The position numbers and the translations under genes are program-made. From contig CAZAJG010000004.1 in the NCBI GenBank assembly GCA_964485405.1, positions 82,201 to 146,200 of the forward strand: a stretch of 64,000 bases of DNA, written 5' to 3'. Every line of letters starts with the position of its first letter. Within the stretch, counting starts at the first letter, position 1. The notes below the pieces were generated by a model. The model did no database searches. It saw nothing but the letters and a program-made list of their open reading frames with translations, and was not told the origin of the DNA. The stretch comes from CAKZNE01 sp964485405. Lineage in GTDB: Bacteria; Bacteroidota; Bacteroidia; Flavobacteriales; Schleiferiaceae. Positions 1-8,994 of the stretch are shown one piece after another.

Positions 1-21
1 TTGTGCGGTAGGCACATTTGT

Positions 22-729
22 ATGAGAAATTCAAAAACAGCCATATTACTCTTTTCGCTTAACGCTTCTCAAGAAGCTATGCGTAAAAAGCTAGATCCAT
101 CCATTGGCTATAAGAATAACGAGAGGCTCGCCCATCATTTAATTGATCATACATTCAATCAAGCCAAACAAAGCGGGTTTCCTGTTTTAACCTTCTCGCA
201 ACAAGATCAGTTAGGCCAAAACTTTGGAGATAAGCTAGCTTATGCCGTAGAAACAAGCTTTAAAAAGGGCTTTGATAAGCTCATCGTTATTGGTAACGAT
301 TGTCCGGATGTAAATACCCAACTGCTTTTAAAAGCAGAGCAAGAACTCAATCAAAAAGACATTGTATTAGGTCCTGCTCAGGATGGAGGAGTGTATTTAA
401 TTGGGCTCCATAAAAAGCTCTTCAACAAACGCACTTTTTCCGAACTACCTTGGCAAAAGGTTTCGCTTAGCACTCTTTGGCAACAACAACTTCTAAACGA
501 TGGCTTGTCTATTTCATGGCTACAAAGTTTGGCGGATATTGATGACCTAGATGATCTTAAAAAATACTACACACAAAATACGCATCAACCTTTAGCTTCC
601 ATCCTTTCACTCATAGTTGAAGGCATTGGGTTTTTGAGGTTTCCTGCACACTTAGCAGCATACCTTTGCCGTGTTATAAGAGGGAGTATGTCTCTGAGAG
701 CACCTCCGCTTGTTCCTATTGCCCTCTAG
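22..729 (+). CDS. DUF2064 / TIGR04282-type glycosyltransferase-like protein
   Basis: A GT-A-fold nucleotidyl/glycosyl-transferase-like protein of about 235 residues. Visible signatures are an IGNDCPD block (the family's IGxDxP), a GPAQDGGVYLIGL block (family GPxxDGGyYLiGl) and a late ADIDDLDDL block, all in the expected order. The family is annotated in databases as rSAM-associated transferase 1 or arsenosugar biosynthesis glycosyltransferase; that role is family knowledge and the substrate here is inferred. The frame is open to the window edge through a TTG at base 1, but the ATG at 22 gives a natural N-terminus, so I chose it. It heads a run of five same-strand genes ending at 7501; genes further upstream are outside the window. 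Confidence 0.8.
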   Translation: MRNSKTAILLFSLNASQEAMRKKLDPSIGYKNNERLAHHLIDHTFNQAKQSGFPVLTFSQQDQLGQNFGDKLAYAVETSFKKGFDKLIVIGNDCPDVNTQLLLKAEQELNQKDIVLGPAQDGGVYLIGLHKKLFNKRTFSELPWQKVSLSTLWQQQLLNDGLSISWLQSLADIDDLDDLKKYYTQNTHQPLASILSLIVEGIGFLRFPAHLAAYLCRVIRGSMSLRAPPLVPIAL

Positions 730-793
730 TTTATTTCACGTATCGCGGCATCCGCGATTATTGTATCATACATACCATACATCATCACGCTGC

Positions 794-3700
794 ATGATTA
801 AATATTATTTAAGCTGCTTACTTGTAGTTTGTACATTTTTGGGTAATGCCCAAAGTGTTCTTTTAAAAGGAAAGGTTCAGGATTCAAACACTCAAGAACT
901 TTTACCATCTGTTTCCATCGTTGAAAAAGGAGGAACAAATGGAGCGATCACCAAAGCAGATGGGAGTTTTGAATTTTATGCTTCTAGTCCTAACTCCACC
1001 CTTGTATTTAGTTTTATTGGATATGCCCCATTAGAACTTGCTCTAAAGGACGTAAAAGATCCATCTAATCTTCAAATTCAGCTAATACCTGAAAAATCGG
1101 AATTAAACGAAGTGGTGGTTACCGCTTTAGGTTTAGAGCAAGAAACTTATACGGTAGGTTATACGGTTCAAGGGCTTAAAGCTAAAGATATTGCCGAGGT
1201 GAAATCGCCCAACTTTGTGGATAATTTAGCCGGAAACATTGCTGGAGTTACCGTAAGTCAAGGCGCAACGGGTGTGGGATCCACTTCAAAAATTACGATT
1301 CGTGGAGAAGCTTCTTTTACCAACAATAACCCTTTGTTTATCGTAGATGGAATCCCAATAAACAACAACACAGCATTAAACATCTCTGATGAGGCAGCCG
1401 CTGGTTTTCAAGAAGTGGACTTTGGAAACGGAGCCATGGAATTGAATCAAGATGACATTTCTTCTGTAACGGTTTTAAAAGGACCTGGGGCTGCTGCATT
1501 ATATGGCACAAGAGCGGCAAACGGAGCCATCATTATTACAACTAAAGATGGATCAAACACCGATGGTTTTCGTGTGAGTTTAAATACCTCAACATTTATT
1601 GAAACCCCTTTTCAACTGCCTGAATTTCAAAATCAATACGGTCAAGGTAATTCGGGTCAATTTGAGTTTGTAGATGGTTTAGGTGGCGGTACCAACGATA
1701 ATATTACCTACAGCTGGGGCCCAAGGTTGGATCAAGGAACTTTAATATCTCAATTTGATAGTCCGGTTACCTTAGCCAACGGATCTCAAGTAAGAGGTGG
1801 AGATGTTGCCGTTCATGGAGGAGCGGCTATTACGCCTACTGCATTCGTATCTCATCCAGATAATTTAAAAGACTTTTACAGAACGGGCTATACCACCAAT
1901 AACAACATTGCTGTTTCTTCTGGTTTTAATGGTGGTAACTATCGTTTTTCCATATCTGATCTTAGAAGCGAATCACCCATCCCGGGTGTAAACCTCAACC
2001 GGAATACGATATCTACCCATCTTAACTTTACACCGAGCGATAAGCTCAAAATTTCCACATCCATCAACTACATCAACTCTAGGAGTGATAATCGCCCATC
2101 TAGCGGATATGGTTCGGAAAACATTAACTATTCGCTCGTAGCTTGGGGCCCTCGTTCTTTAGATATTGGCGCTCTAGAAGATTATTGGCAACCGGGTTTG
2201 GAAAACTTGCAGCAGTATTCTTTCAACTACACCTTTTTTGATAACCCTTACTTCATTTTATTGGAGAATAGAAATGCATTTGACAGAGACCGCTTGTTGG
2301 GAAGCATACAAGCCGAATACAGTTTTACAGATCATTTGAGTTTAAGTGTGCAATCTGGAATGGATTATTCGGACGAGCTCAGACAGTTTAGAAGAGCTTA
2401 CAGCACCAACCGGTTTAGAACGGGTGCTTATGCGGAGCAAGATGTTTTCTTTAGAGAAATAAACAGCAGCTTTCTTCTCAATTACAGAAAGCAGTATGGC
2501 GTTTTTAACCTCAATGCTTCTTTTGGTGGAAACCGCATGGATCAGTTTGCTTCCAACACCCAAACGCAAACGTTATCCTTAGCACAACCGGGTATTTACA
2601 ACTTTTCAAATGCAGATGCTCCTTTACAAGTTTTCCAGCAAACGGCAGAAAAGAGAATCAATAGCTTTTATGGTTTTGTAAAACTGGGATATTCCAACAT
2701 TCTTTTTTTAGAACTTACAGGACGTAACGATTGGTCTAGCGCACTGGCCACTCCCTTTTCTACAGAAAACACCTCTTTCTTTTATCCTTCAGCTTCCCTG
2801 AGTTATCTTCTCTCAGAAAATATAGATCTGCCTAGCTTCGTTTCTTTTGCTAAGCTCAGAGCCAGTGTGGCCCAGGTAGGAAACGATACAGATCCATACC
2901 GCACCACTACCGCTTTTGCATCCGGCATTCCTTTTAATTCTCAGCCTACTTTTAGTGCACAAGAGATATTGCCAAACTCCAATTTGTTACCGGAACAAAC
3001 TACAGCTACTGAGATTGGGTTTGATATTCGATTCTTAAACAATCGTTTAAGACTAGATTTAACCTATTACAATGCTATTACGGAGAACCAGATTATCTCC
3101 CTACCAGTGAGCATCTCCTCGGGTTATACCCAACAAGTGGTAAATGGTGGAGCCGTTCGCTCCAAAGGTTTGGAACTTATCGCTGGCATTACCATCATCG
3201 AAAAAGAAAATTTTAGGTGGAACAGTCAATTTAACTTTAGTAGAAATGTTTCTACCGTAGAGTCTTTACCTGATGAAGGAGGAACTATTACCCTAGCTTA
3301 CTCTAGAGTGTANNNNNNNNNNTTCAGTCAAAATTTACAGTATAAAAACTGGGATATGAGCTTTCTATTTGATTGGCGACAAGGAGGTGAGCTTGTTTCT
3401 AGAACACTTTCGCTGGCCGGAGTTGGCGGGCAGTTAATTGAAACAGAAAACCGCCCGGAAGCCGGTATTGTAGCCAATGGAGTGGTAAATGTTGGAACAG
3501 ATGAAAATCCGGTTTGGGAACCAAACACTACCGCCATTTCAGCTGAGAGCTATTATCGTCAATTTTACGATCGAAACCATGAGGAAAATAACATCTACGA
3601 TGCTTCTTATCTAAAACTTAGGCAGTTTTCATTAGGGTATAGCTTTCCTTGCAATCGAGAAAGTGGCTTCCTAAAAAAGGGGCGATCGCTCCGTGTAGCC

Positions 3701-3853
3701 CTTATCGGACGTAATCTGTTCGCCATTAGTAACATCCCTCATTTTGATCCTGAGCAATTGGCTGTTCAAGGAAACGGCTTTGTAAGTGGTGTGGAAGACA
3801 TGTCTTACCCTACCAGCAGAAGCTATGGCGTTAAAATTGGATATAATTTTTAA
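794..3853 (+). CDS. SusC/RagA-family TonB-linked outer membrane receptor (interrupted by N gap)
   Basis: Outer-membrane TonB-dependent transporter that imports a ligand captured by its SusD partner. The ATG at 794 begins a clear signal peptide (cleavage near LGNAQS); an earlier in-frame ATG at 710 would add a 28-residue non-signal leader overlapping the preceding gene. A carboxypeptidase-regulatory-like domain (about residues 25-110) is followed by the plug domain, with the SusC hallmark GPGAAALYGTRAANGAI near residue 230, then a large beta-barrel ending in GVKIGYNF. A 10-N run at 3313-3322 interrupts it near residue 840: the sequence jumps from TLAYSRV to FSQNLQYKNW, so the usual IGNxxPD region just before this strand is absent. 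The two flanks happen to be in the same frame. SusD follows after 11 bases. Confidence 0.93.
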   Translation: MIKYYLSCLLVVCTFLGNAQSVLLKGKVQDSNTQELLPSVSIVEKGGTNGAITKADGSFEFYASSPNSTLVFSFIGYAPLELALKDVKDPSNLQIQLIPEKSELNEVVVTALGLEQETYTVGYTVQGLKAKDIAEVKSPNFVDNLAGNIAGVTVSQGATGVGSTSKITIRGEASFTNNNPLFIVDGIPINNNTALNISDEAAAGFQEVDFGNGAMELNQDDISSVTVLKGPGAAALYGTRAANGAIIITTKDGSNTDGFRVSLNTSTFIETPFQLPEFQNQYGQGNSGQFEFVDGLGGGTNDNITYSWGPRLDQGTLISQFDSPVTLANGSQVRGGDVAVHGGAAITPTAFVSHPDNLKDFYRTGYTTNNNIAVSSGFNGGNYRFSISDLRSESPIPGVNLNRNTISTHLNFTPSDKLKISTSINYINSRSDNRPSSGYGSENINYSLVAWGPRSLDIGALEDYWQPGLENLQQYSFNYTFFDNPYFILLENRNAFDRDRLLGSIQAEYSFTDHLSLSVQSGMDYSDELRQFRRAYSTNRFRTGAYAEQDVFFREINSSFLLNYRKQYGVFNLNASFGGNRMDQFASNTQTQTLSLAQPGIYNFSNADAPLQVFQQTAEKRINSFYGFVKLGYSNILFLELTGRNDWSSALATPFSTENTSFFYPSASLSYLLSENIDLPSFVSFAKLRASVAQVGNDTDPYRTTTAFASGIPFNSQPTFSAQEILPNSNLLPEQTTATEIGFDIRFLNNRLRLDLTYYNAITENQIISLPVSISSGYTQQVVNGGAVRSKGLELIAGITIIEKENFRWNSQFNFSRNVSTVESLPDEGGTITLAYSRVXXXXFSQNLQYKNWDMSFLFDWRQGGELVSRTLSLAGVGGQLIETENRPEAGIVANGVVNVGTDENPVWEPNTTAISAESYYRQFYDRNHEENNIYDASYLKLRQFSLGYSFPCNRESGFLKKGRSLRVALIGRNLFAISNIPHFDPEQLAVQGNGFVSGVEDMSYPTSRSYGVKIGYNF
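3313..3322. other. Assembly gap of 10 N inside susC
   Basis: Exactly ten N. Two other gaps in the window have the same length, which points to a fixed placeholder rather than a measured distance. Comparison of the flanking protein with SusC proteins suggests several tens of residues are missing. Confidence 0.95.
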
Positions 3854-3864
3854 GCAGCAATCTC

Positions 3865-5313
3865 ATGAAAATCTATACATACCTTCTTATATCCCTACTT
3901 GGTTTCACCGCCCTTTCCTGTCAAAAGGATTTTGAAGAAATCAACACCAACCCCAATGCTCCCAATAGCGTTCAGCCGAGTTTGTTGCTGAGGCAAGTAC
4001 TTTACAACTACGGTGAAGAAATGTCTTATGAAGGCTTTGTAGCCGGCAATCTATTGGCTCAGCATTTTACCATGATTGATTTTAATCTTTTCGATAGACA
4101 TAGTTTGGCTGATCCCCAATTGGGCGGCAACCCTTGGCCGGTTCTTTATAGCAATTTGAGGGATAACGAGATCATCTTACAACAAGCATCCAGCAATGCC
4201 GCGCTTTCTGTTTATGAAGGTCCTGCTTTAATCCTAAAAGCTTATATCTCTGCTGCTTTAACCGATATATATGGAGATGTTCCCTACTCTGAAGCGGTAA
4301 ACGGCTTAAACGGTAATGTAAAGCCTAAATACGATGCCCAAGAAGACATCTACACAGCTGAAGATGGGATTTTAGACAACTTGGATAAGGCTATTGAAGC
4401 AATTCAAAATTATGCGGGTGCGCAAAGCTTAGAAGGCGATATCCTCTTTAATGGAAATCTAAACGCTTGGTTAACCTTTGCACAATCGCTAAAAATCAAA
4501 TACCTACTTCGCATTTCGGAAGTGGTAGATGTTTCTGCTTCTCTACAAACTATTTACAATACAGGAGATTACATCAATAGCAATGTGCAAAATGCCACTT
4601 TTGATTTTACGGATGGTAGACCGAACAATTTTAGAATGGCTACCCTTCGGGATGGGGACTTTAACCTCTTTGTACTCTCCGAAACCATGGAAGACTTATT
4701 GAAGCGCAATAATGATCCAAGACTTGAAGTGCTGTTTCGTCCTATAGGAAACGATCCCTCCTCAAGCACCTACACTGGAATACAAAATGGCCCAGATGCT
4801 TCACAAACTTCTATTTCTGTATCCGATTTCTCACTCACCGGAACCATCTTTAGAGAACATACCGGTGATTTGGATGCCAATTTTATGACAGCTTGGGAAA
4901 CTCATTTTCTACTGGCGGAAGCAGCTCAAAAAGGCTTAATCTCTGGAAGTGCACAAACCCATTATGAAACAGCTGTTCAATTGGCCTTTGAATATTGGCA
5001 AACCACTCTTCCTGCTTCTTACTTAAGCACAGATTCCGCAGCATTTGGCCTTTTTGGAGCCGACCCTTTAGAGCAAATTCTCACCCAAAAATGGATCGCG
5101 AATAGCATCAATGGGTATGAAGGTTGGATTGAGTACAGACGCACAGGCTTCCCGAAGCTCAAAGCGATATCTGCCAGTTTAAACAACAACCTCATTCCTA
5201 CTCGTATGCCTTACCCTACAGATGAAGCCGCTTTAAACAGTCAAAACTACAATCAAGCTACATCGGCCCATGGAAACAGTGTAAATCATAAAGTGTGGTG
5301 GGACGCGAATTAA
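3865..5313 (+). CDS. SusD/RagB-family substrate-binding lipoprotein
   Basis: Surface lipoprotein that captures the ligand for the adjacent SusC channel. The signal peptide ends in a lipobox with Cys19 (sequence TALSC). The N-terminal motif EEINTNPNAPNSV and the SYEGF and DIYGDVPYSEA blocks are typical of the SusD-like group that pairs with SusC in Bacteroidota; the length of 482 residues is normal. The C-terminal part carries the family's LTQKWIAN...GYEGWIEYRRTGFP block. It starts 11 bases after SusC and is followed after 6 bases by the symporter, so all are probably co-transcribed. Because no glycoside hydrolase or polysaccharide lyase is nearby, the ligand need not be a polysaccharide. Confidence 0.93.
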   Translation: MKIYTYLLISLLGFTALSCQKDFEEINTNPNAPNSVQPSLLLRQVLYNYGEEMSYEGFVAGNLLAQHFTMIDFNLFDRHSLADPQLGGNPWPVLYSNLRDNEIILQQASSNAALSVYEGPALILKAYISAALTDIYGDVPYSEAVNGLNGNVKPKYDAQEDIYTAEDGILDNLDKAIEAIQNYAGAQSLEGDILFNGNLNAWLTFAQSLKIKYLLRISEVVDVSASLQTIYNTGDYINSNVQNATFDFTDGRPNNFRMATLRDGDFNLFVLSETMEDLLKRNNDPRLEVLFRPIGNDPSSSTYTGIQNGPDASQTSISVSDFSLTGTIFREHTGDLDANFMTAWETHFLLAEAAQKGLISGSAQTHYETAVQLAFEYWQTTLPASYLSTDSAAFGLFGADPLEQILTQKWIANSINGYEGWIEYRRTGFPKLKAISASLNNNLIPTRMPYPTDEAALNSQNYNQATSAHGNSVNHKVWWDAN

Positions 5314-5319
5314 GATAGT

Positions 5320-6675
5320 ATGAGCAGCGACCCTATTTTTTGGCAATGGACCATACTGATCATTTTTGGAGTAGGCTTCTTCTTTTTAGCGCCCTACTCT
5401 AAAACCGTATCTTCATTCTACGCAGCTCAATCCAAAAAGGGGAAGCAACCTAATATGTTGTTGCTTACCTCCAGCTTAGTTATATCGTGGATTTTTGCCA
5501 AATCCATAACCAATGCGGCCAACTTAGGCTTGGCTTTTGGCTTGGTGGGTGGTGTAGCCTATGCGGTATATTATTTATCTTTTTTAGTTGCCGGAATTGT
5601 AATTTATCAACTCCGAGTAAAAGGAAAGTTTAAAAGCATTCACCACTTCTTAGAAAGTAAGTTTGGAAAAGTAGCCGTTCTCATTTTTTCCCTACTCATA
5701 GGTTTCCGATTGTTTAATGAGGTGTGGTCTAACACCATGGTTATCGGTAGTTATTTTGGCGATGCAGGCAGCAGCTCGTATTACCTATCCATCTTAGTTT
5801 TTACCTTCTTAACCTTAGCTTACACTTTAAAGGGTGGTTTAAGCAGCTCGCTTTTAACCGATCTTATTCAAATGCTCTTTTTTGGCTTACTACTCTTCCT
5901 CTTACTCCAACAAATAGCACCTGATAAGGACGGACAATGGGTAGATTTTGTTCACTCTGGTGAATGGACATTTAGTGGAGGACTCAACCTATTGTTTGCA
6001 GCATTGATTCAAATTTTCAGTTACCCTTTTCATGATCCTGTATTAACGGATAGAGGCTTTATCAGCGACCCAAAAACCACGCGGAAAAGCTTCATTCTCG
6101 CCTCTTTTATAGGTTTTGCTTGTATTACCCTATTTAGCTGGGTAGGTGTATTTGCCCAAAACAAAGGTTTAGAAGGACAAGCCGCGGTTGAAATAAGTAA
6201 AATGCTAGGCACAGGTGCTATGCTGGTGATGAATTTTATTATGATTACTTCTGCTGCATCCACTTTAGATTCTTCCTTTTCCTCTTTCTCCAAACTCATT
6301 GTGGTAGATCACAACCGTAACAAACCTACTATCAGTAAAGGAAGATGGGCTATGGTTGTAATTACCGTAATTGGAACCATACCGGTTTTTTTAAAGCCCG
6401 AAATACTCTCTGCTACCACCATAAGTGGCACCATGGTAGTGGGGTTAGCTCCTGTATTCTTACTTTGGAACAAAAGCACCTCCAACCTATCTTTCTTTTT
6501 ACCTGTAGGTTTTGGAATTTTAGTGGGAACACTTTTGGTAACTGGATATTTTCCAAAACAACTCATTTTTACCGAGGGGAAATACGCTCCTCTTTTGTGG
6601 GCCAACCTATGGGCATTGCCTCTATGTTTTCTTTTGCACCGTATACCAACATTACTAAACTATGGAAAGAAGTAA
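5320..6675 (+). CDS. Sodium/solute symporter (SSS family)-like transporter
   Basis: Polytopic inner-membrane protein of 451 residues with about 12 to 13 hydrophobic segments. The order of segments and the SSS-type blocks, such as SWIFAKSITNAANLGLAFG, YTLKGGLSSSLLTDLIQ (the SSS-family GGlkavxxTDxiQ region) and FSYPFHDPVLTDRGFIS, support the solute:sodium symporter family. The family couples Na+ to uptake of sugars, amino acids or other small solutes. Six bases separate it from susD, and it overlaps the next gene by 14 bases, so it likely moves the SusC/SusD ligand or its product across the inner membrane. The substrate cannot be read from the sequence. Confidence 0.8.
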   Translation: MSSDPIFWQWTILIIFGVGFFFLAPYSKTVSSFYAAQSKKGKQPNMLLLTSSLVISWIFAKSITNAANLGLAFGLVGGVAYAVYYLSFLVAGIVIYQLRVKGKFKSIHHFLESKFGKVAVLIFSLLIGFRLFNEVWSNTMVIGSYFGDAGSSSYYLSILVFTFLTLAYTLKGGLSSSLLTDLIQMLFFGLLLFLLLQQIAPDKDGQWVDFVHSGEWTFSGGLNLLFAALIQIFSYPFHDPVLTDRGFISDPKTTRKSFILASFIGFACITLFSWVGVFAQNKGLEGQAAVEISKMLGTGAMLVMNFIMITSAASTLDSSFSSFSKLIVVDHNRNKPTISKGRWAMVVITVIGTIPVFLKPEILSATTISGTMVVGLAPVFLLWNKSTSNLSFFLPVGFGILVGTLLVTGYFPKQLIFTEGKYAPLLWANLWALPLCFLLHRIPTLLNYGKK

Positions 6676-7501
6676 AATCACGAAACACATCGATATAGCT
6701 GAGGGAAAGCTATTGGTTTTTGGGGGTGTTTATAGCAATCTACAAGCCTTAGAAAAAATGGAAGCCATAGCTCAAACTTTAGGAATTCCTGCTCATAGAA
6801 CCATCTGTACTGGAGATGTAGTGGGTTACTGCGCTCAACCCGAAGAAGTAGTGCAAAAAGTAAAAAGCTGGGGAATACATAGCATTGCCGGAAATGTAGA
6901 AATACAATTGCGGGAAGGAGAAGAAGATTGCGGTTGCGATTTTACAGACGGTAGCCGTTGCGATTCCTTCTCCAAGCAATGGTATCCATATGCCCAGCAA
7001 AAGCTGAGCGCATCTTCTATAAAGTGGATGGAAGATTTACCCGATTTTATCCAATTCGAGTTTGGCCGACATAAAATGTTAGTCGTTCATGGCTCCTACT
7101 TTCATACCAGTGAGTTTGTTTTTAAGTCAACGCCTTGGCTAAACAAAACGCTTAATTTTAATAAAAGTGAAACCGATGTGATCTTGGCTGGCCATTGTGG
7201 ATTACCCTTTAATGATTCGCAACAAGATAAGTTATGGCTTAACCCCGGTGTGATTGGTATGCCCGCAAACGATGGCACAACACGAGTTTGGTATATGCTA
7301 ATAGATCTTGATAAAGAAAGCAACCTATCCTTCTCGCACGAGCACTTCACTTACAACCATAAAAAAGCGGCTGATTTAATGCAGCAAAAAGGATTAACGC
7401 CAGAATATGCTAAAACCCTAAATACAGGTATTTGGGATAACTGCGAGATTTTGCCCCTAGAAGAGACCAAGGCTCAAGCAAAACCACTCCACTTTAACTA
7501 A
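6662..7501 (+). CDS. Metallophosphoesterase-like protein with altered metal motifs
   Basis: A calcineurin-like phosphoesterase-fold protein of 279 residues. The family's five motifs can be placed, but several ligands are changed: motif I, normally a GDxHGN form, reads GGVYSN (residues 21-26); motif II GDVVG (51-55) is intact; motif III reads GNVE instead of GNHD/E (77-80); VHG (142-144) is intact; the final GHTH motif reads GHCG (177-180). Between motifs III and IV there is a cysteine cluster, Cys90, Cys92 and Cys100. The changes suggest a different metal set, loss of catalysis, or a binding role. It overlaps the symporter gene by 14 bases, so it is the last gene of the operon. I infer a link to the TIGR04282 gene through operon position only. 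Confidence 0.75.
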   Translation: MERSKITKHIDIAEGKLLVFGGVYSNLQALEKMEAIAQTLGIPAHRTICTGDVVGYCAQPEEVVQKVKSWGIHSIAGNVEIQLREGEEDCGCDFTDGSRCDSFSKQWYPYAQQKLSASSIKWMEDLPDFIQFEFGRHKMLVVHGSYFHTSEFVFKSTPWLNKTLNFNKSETDVILAGHCGLPFNDSQQDKLWLNPGVIGMPANDGTTRVWYMLIDLDKESNLSFSHEHFTYNHKKAADLMQQKGLTPEYAKTLNTGIWDNCEILPLEETKAQAKPLHFN

Positions 7502-7519
7502 ACAATTGCGATTAGCGGC

Positions 7520-8443
7520 CTATTTCACCGCAAAGTTCACTTGAGTAATCAATTCTTTATCGTCTACCTCTCCAGGTATATTTTGATACACTTCAAAAGG
7601 AAAAATCTTTTTGTTCATTTTAAACTCTTTATTGCGCTGCATCATATACTGAGCGCTCCACGCATTTCCTAAATGTGCATATGGGCCTATGTGTTCTACT
7701 TGATGCACTTTGGTAGCTGGTATTTCTCCACTCACCATACCTTGAGGCAAATCAGAAGGAATACTTTTTACCTGTACACCAGCTAGGTATATGATTTTAT
7801 CTCTTACCATGTCCCACTTTTTATACATGGAAAAACCCATACCGTTTATCAGATCTTTATGATCATCCAAAAACGCCCATAGTTTGCCAAAATCAGCACC
7901 CATTTGAGTAGGCATTTTTCCTTTAGTAGTTGTGGCTTCAATACCTACATATAAACCTCCAGAAAATGCTATCTCTCCGTTAAAGTTCAAAGCAGAATGT
8001 ACTTTTCCATCTTCCGAATAATCTTTAAGCATATTAAGGCCTCTCTCATAATCCATTCCTACAAATGCTTCCATCATTTTTTTCATCCAGAACATAAAAA
8101 AAGGTAAGCTGCTATCCATTGTCCAGGTAACCAAAGTTTCATCACTTTCTGGTGTTAAGCTAAAAGACACTTTTGCTTTAGATTTCCAAGGCTTTAGAAA
8201 TACTAGATCGTATTGCACGGACTGATTTTCAACTTCACTCGTTATCTTCATATTTCCAGACCCTACGCGCTTTCCATTCCAATCGTAATACTTTGAATCC
8301 TCCGCCACATTTACCTCTACACCCGGCTCCATAATCAACCAAGGTGACCATGGCACCCAATGATTAAAATCGCTTATGATAGAATAGATTTTCTCTGCGG
8401 AAGCGTTCACTTTTACGGAACGTATAATTGACATTTGAGGCAT
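7520..8443 (-). CDS. SRPBCC domain plus GyrI-like effector-binding domain protein
   Basis: A two-domain soluble protein of 307 residues. Residues 1-150 look like an SRPBCC/START-type lipid- or ligand-binding domain (Polyketide_cyc2 type; IIRSVKVNASAEKIYSIISDF start, W-P-W-SPW block). The rest resembles a GyrI/AraC-type effector-binding domain (IPATKVHQVEHIGPYAHLG, with the typical HxGPY). This fusion is common in Bacteroidota and its ligand is not known to me. It converges on the phosphoesterase gene with only 18 bases between the stops. A second in-frame Met at residue 4 could be the true start. Confidence 0.8.
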   Translation of the reverse strand: MPQMSIIRSVKVNASAEKIYSIISDFNHWVPWSPWLIMEPGVEVNVAEDSKYYDWNGKRVGSGNMKITSEVENQSVQYDLVFLKPWKSKAKVSFSLTPESDETLVTWTMDSSLPFFMFWMKKMMEAFVGMDYERGLNMLKDYSEDGKVHSALNFNGEIAFSGGLYVGIEATTTKGKMPTQMGADFGKLWAFLDDHKDLINGMGFSMYKKWDMVRDKIIYLAGVQVKSIPSDLPQGMVSGEIPATKVHQVEHIGPYAHLGNAWSAQYMMQRNKEFKMNKKIFPFEVYQNIPGEVDDKELITQVNFAVK

Positions 8444-8670
8444 GAGTTATGTTTTTTTTGGTGGGCTGAATATACTGAATTTCGGTTCTAGAACCCAAAA
8501 TTATCAAAGAAAGAATCAGACACAAATATTCACAAACAACTGATTATCAAAAATTAAAACACTCTCTTTCACTCTGCCAGACCTTATGCTAAAACTATTA
8601 GTTAGATATATGTGTCGTAAATGAAAATACCTCTTTCCATCCGCTACTGAATAATTTATACTTTCGTAAA

Positions 8671-8994
8671 GTGAAGTTGTTATCATTCATAGGCGCCTTG
8701 TACATTTTACTCTTAACGGTAGTACCCTGTACAGATCATTCTCAACATCTACTTTCGAGCGATGATGAATTAGAACAGCACGACCATAGCCATGATCACG
8801 ATCACGATCCAAGTCACGATCCCGAAGATTGTTCTCCGCTTTGTGTTTGTCAATGCTGCCATATACACGTAACTCTATCCGAAGTAGCAGTAACTATTGA
8901 AGTAGATGATGTCTACGCAGATGCTTCTTCCGCTTACATTGATTTTATTCCCGACTCTCCCATTCAGAGGTTTTTAAAACCTCCTCGAGCTTAA
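8671..8994 (+). CDS. Small His/Cys-rich secreted protein (DUF6660-like)
   Basis: A 107-residue protein starting at GTG. A hydrophobic leader (about residues 3-18, ending near VVPCTD) is followed by an Asp/His repeat region (residues 35-53, alternating HDH) and a cysteine cluster CSPLCVCQCCHIH around residues 55-67. The pattern suggests periplasmic metal binding. Short proteins of this kind sit directly before CusA-type pumps in Bacteroidota and resemble DUF6660; the family name is from memory and not checked. It is 75 bases upstream of the pump gene on the same strand. Metal identity (Cu, Zn, Ni or Co) is an open inference. Confidence 0.75.
   Translation: MKLLSFIGALYILLLTVVPCTDHSQHLLSSDDELEQHDHSHDHDHDPSHDPEDCSPLCVCQCCHIHVTLSEVAVTIEVDDVYADASSAYIDFIPDSPIQRFLKPPRA

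Noticed and set aside
710..793. Upstream ATG as start of susC
   Set aside because: The added 28 residues do not look like a signal peptide and overlap the transferase gene; the ATG at 794 gives a normal leader.
6345..6698. Long open frame in the symporter gene
   Set aside because: It overlaps the symporter in another frame, has no family-like sequence and is explained as a shadow frame.
8658..8667. TATACTTTCG before the His-rich gene as a promoter
   Set aside because: One mismatch in the core TTTG and no -33 TTG at the right spacing, so not listed as a feature.
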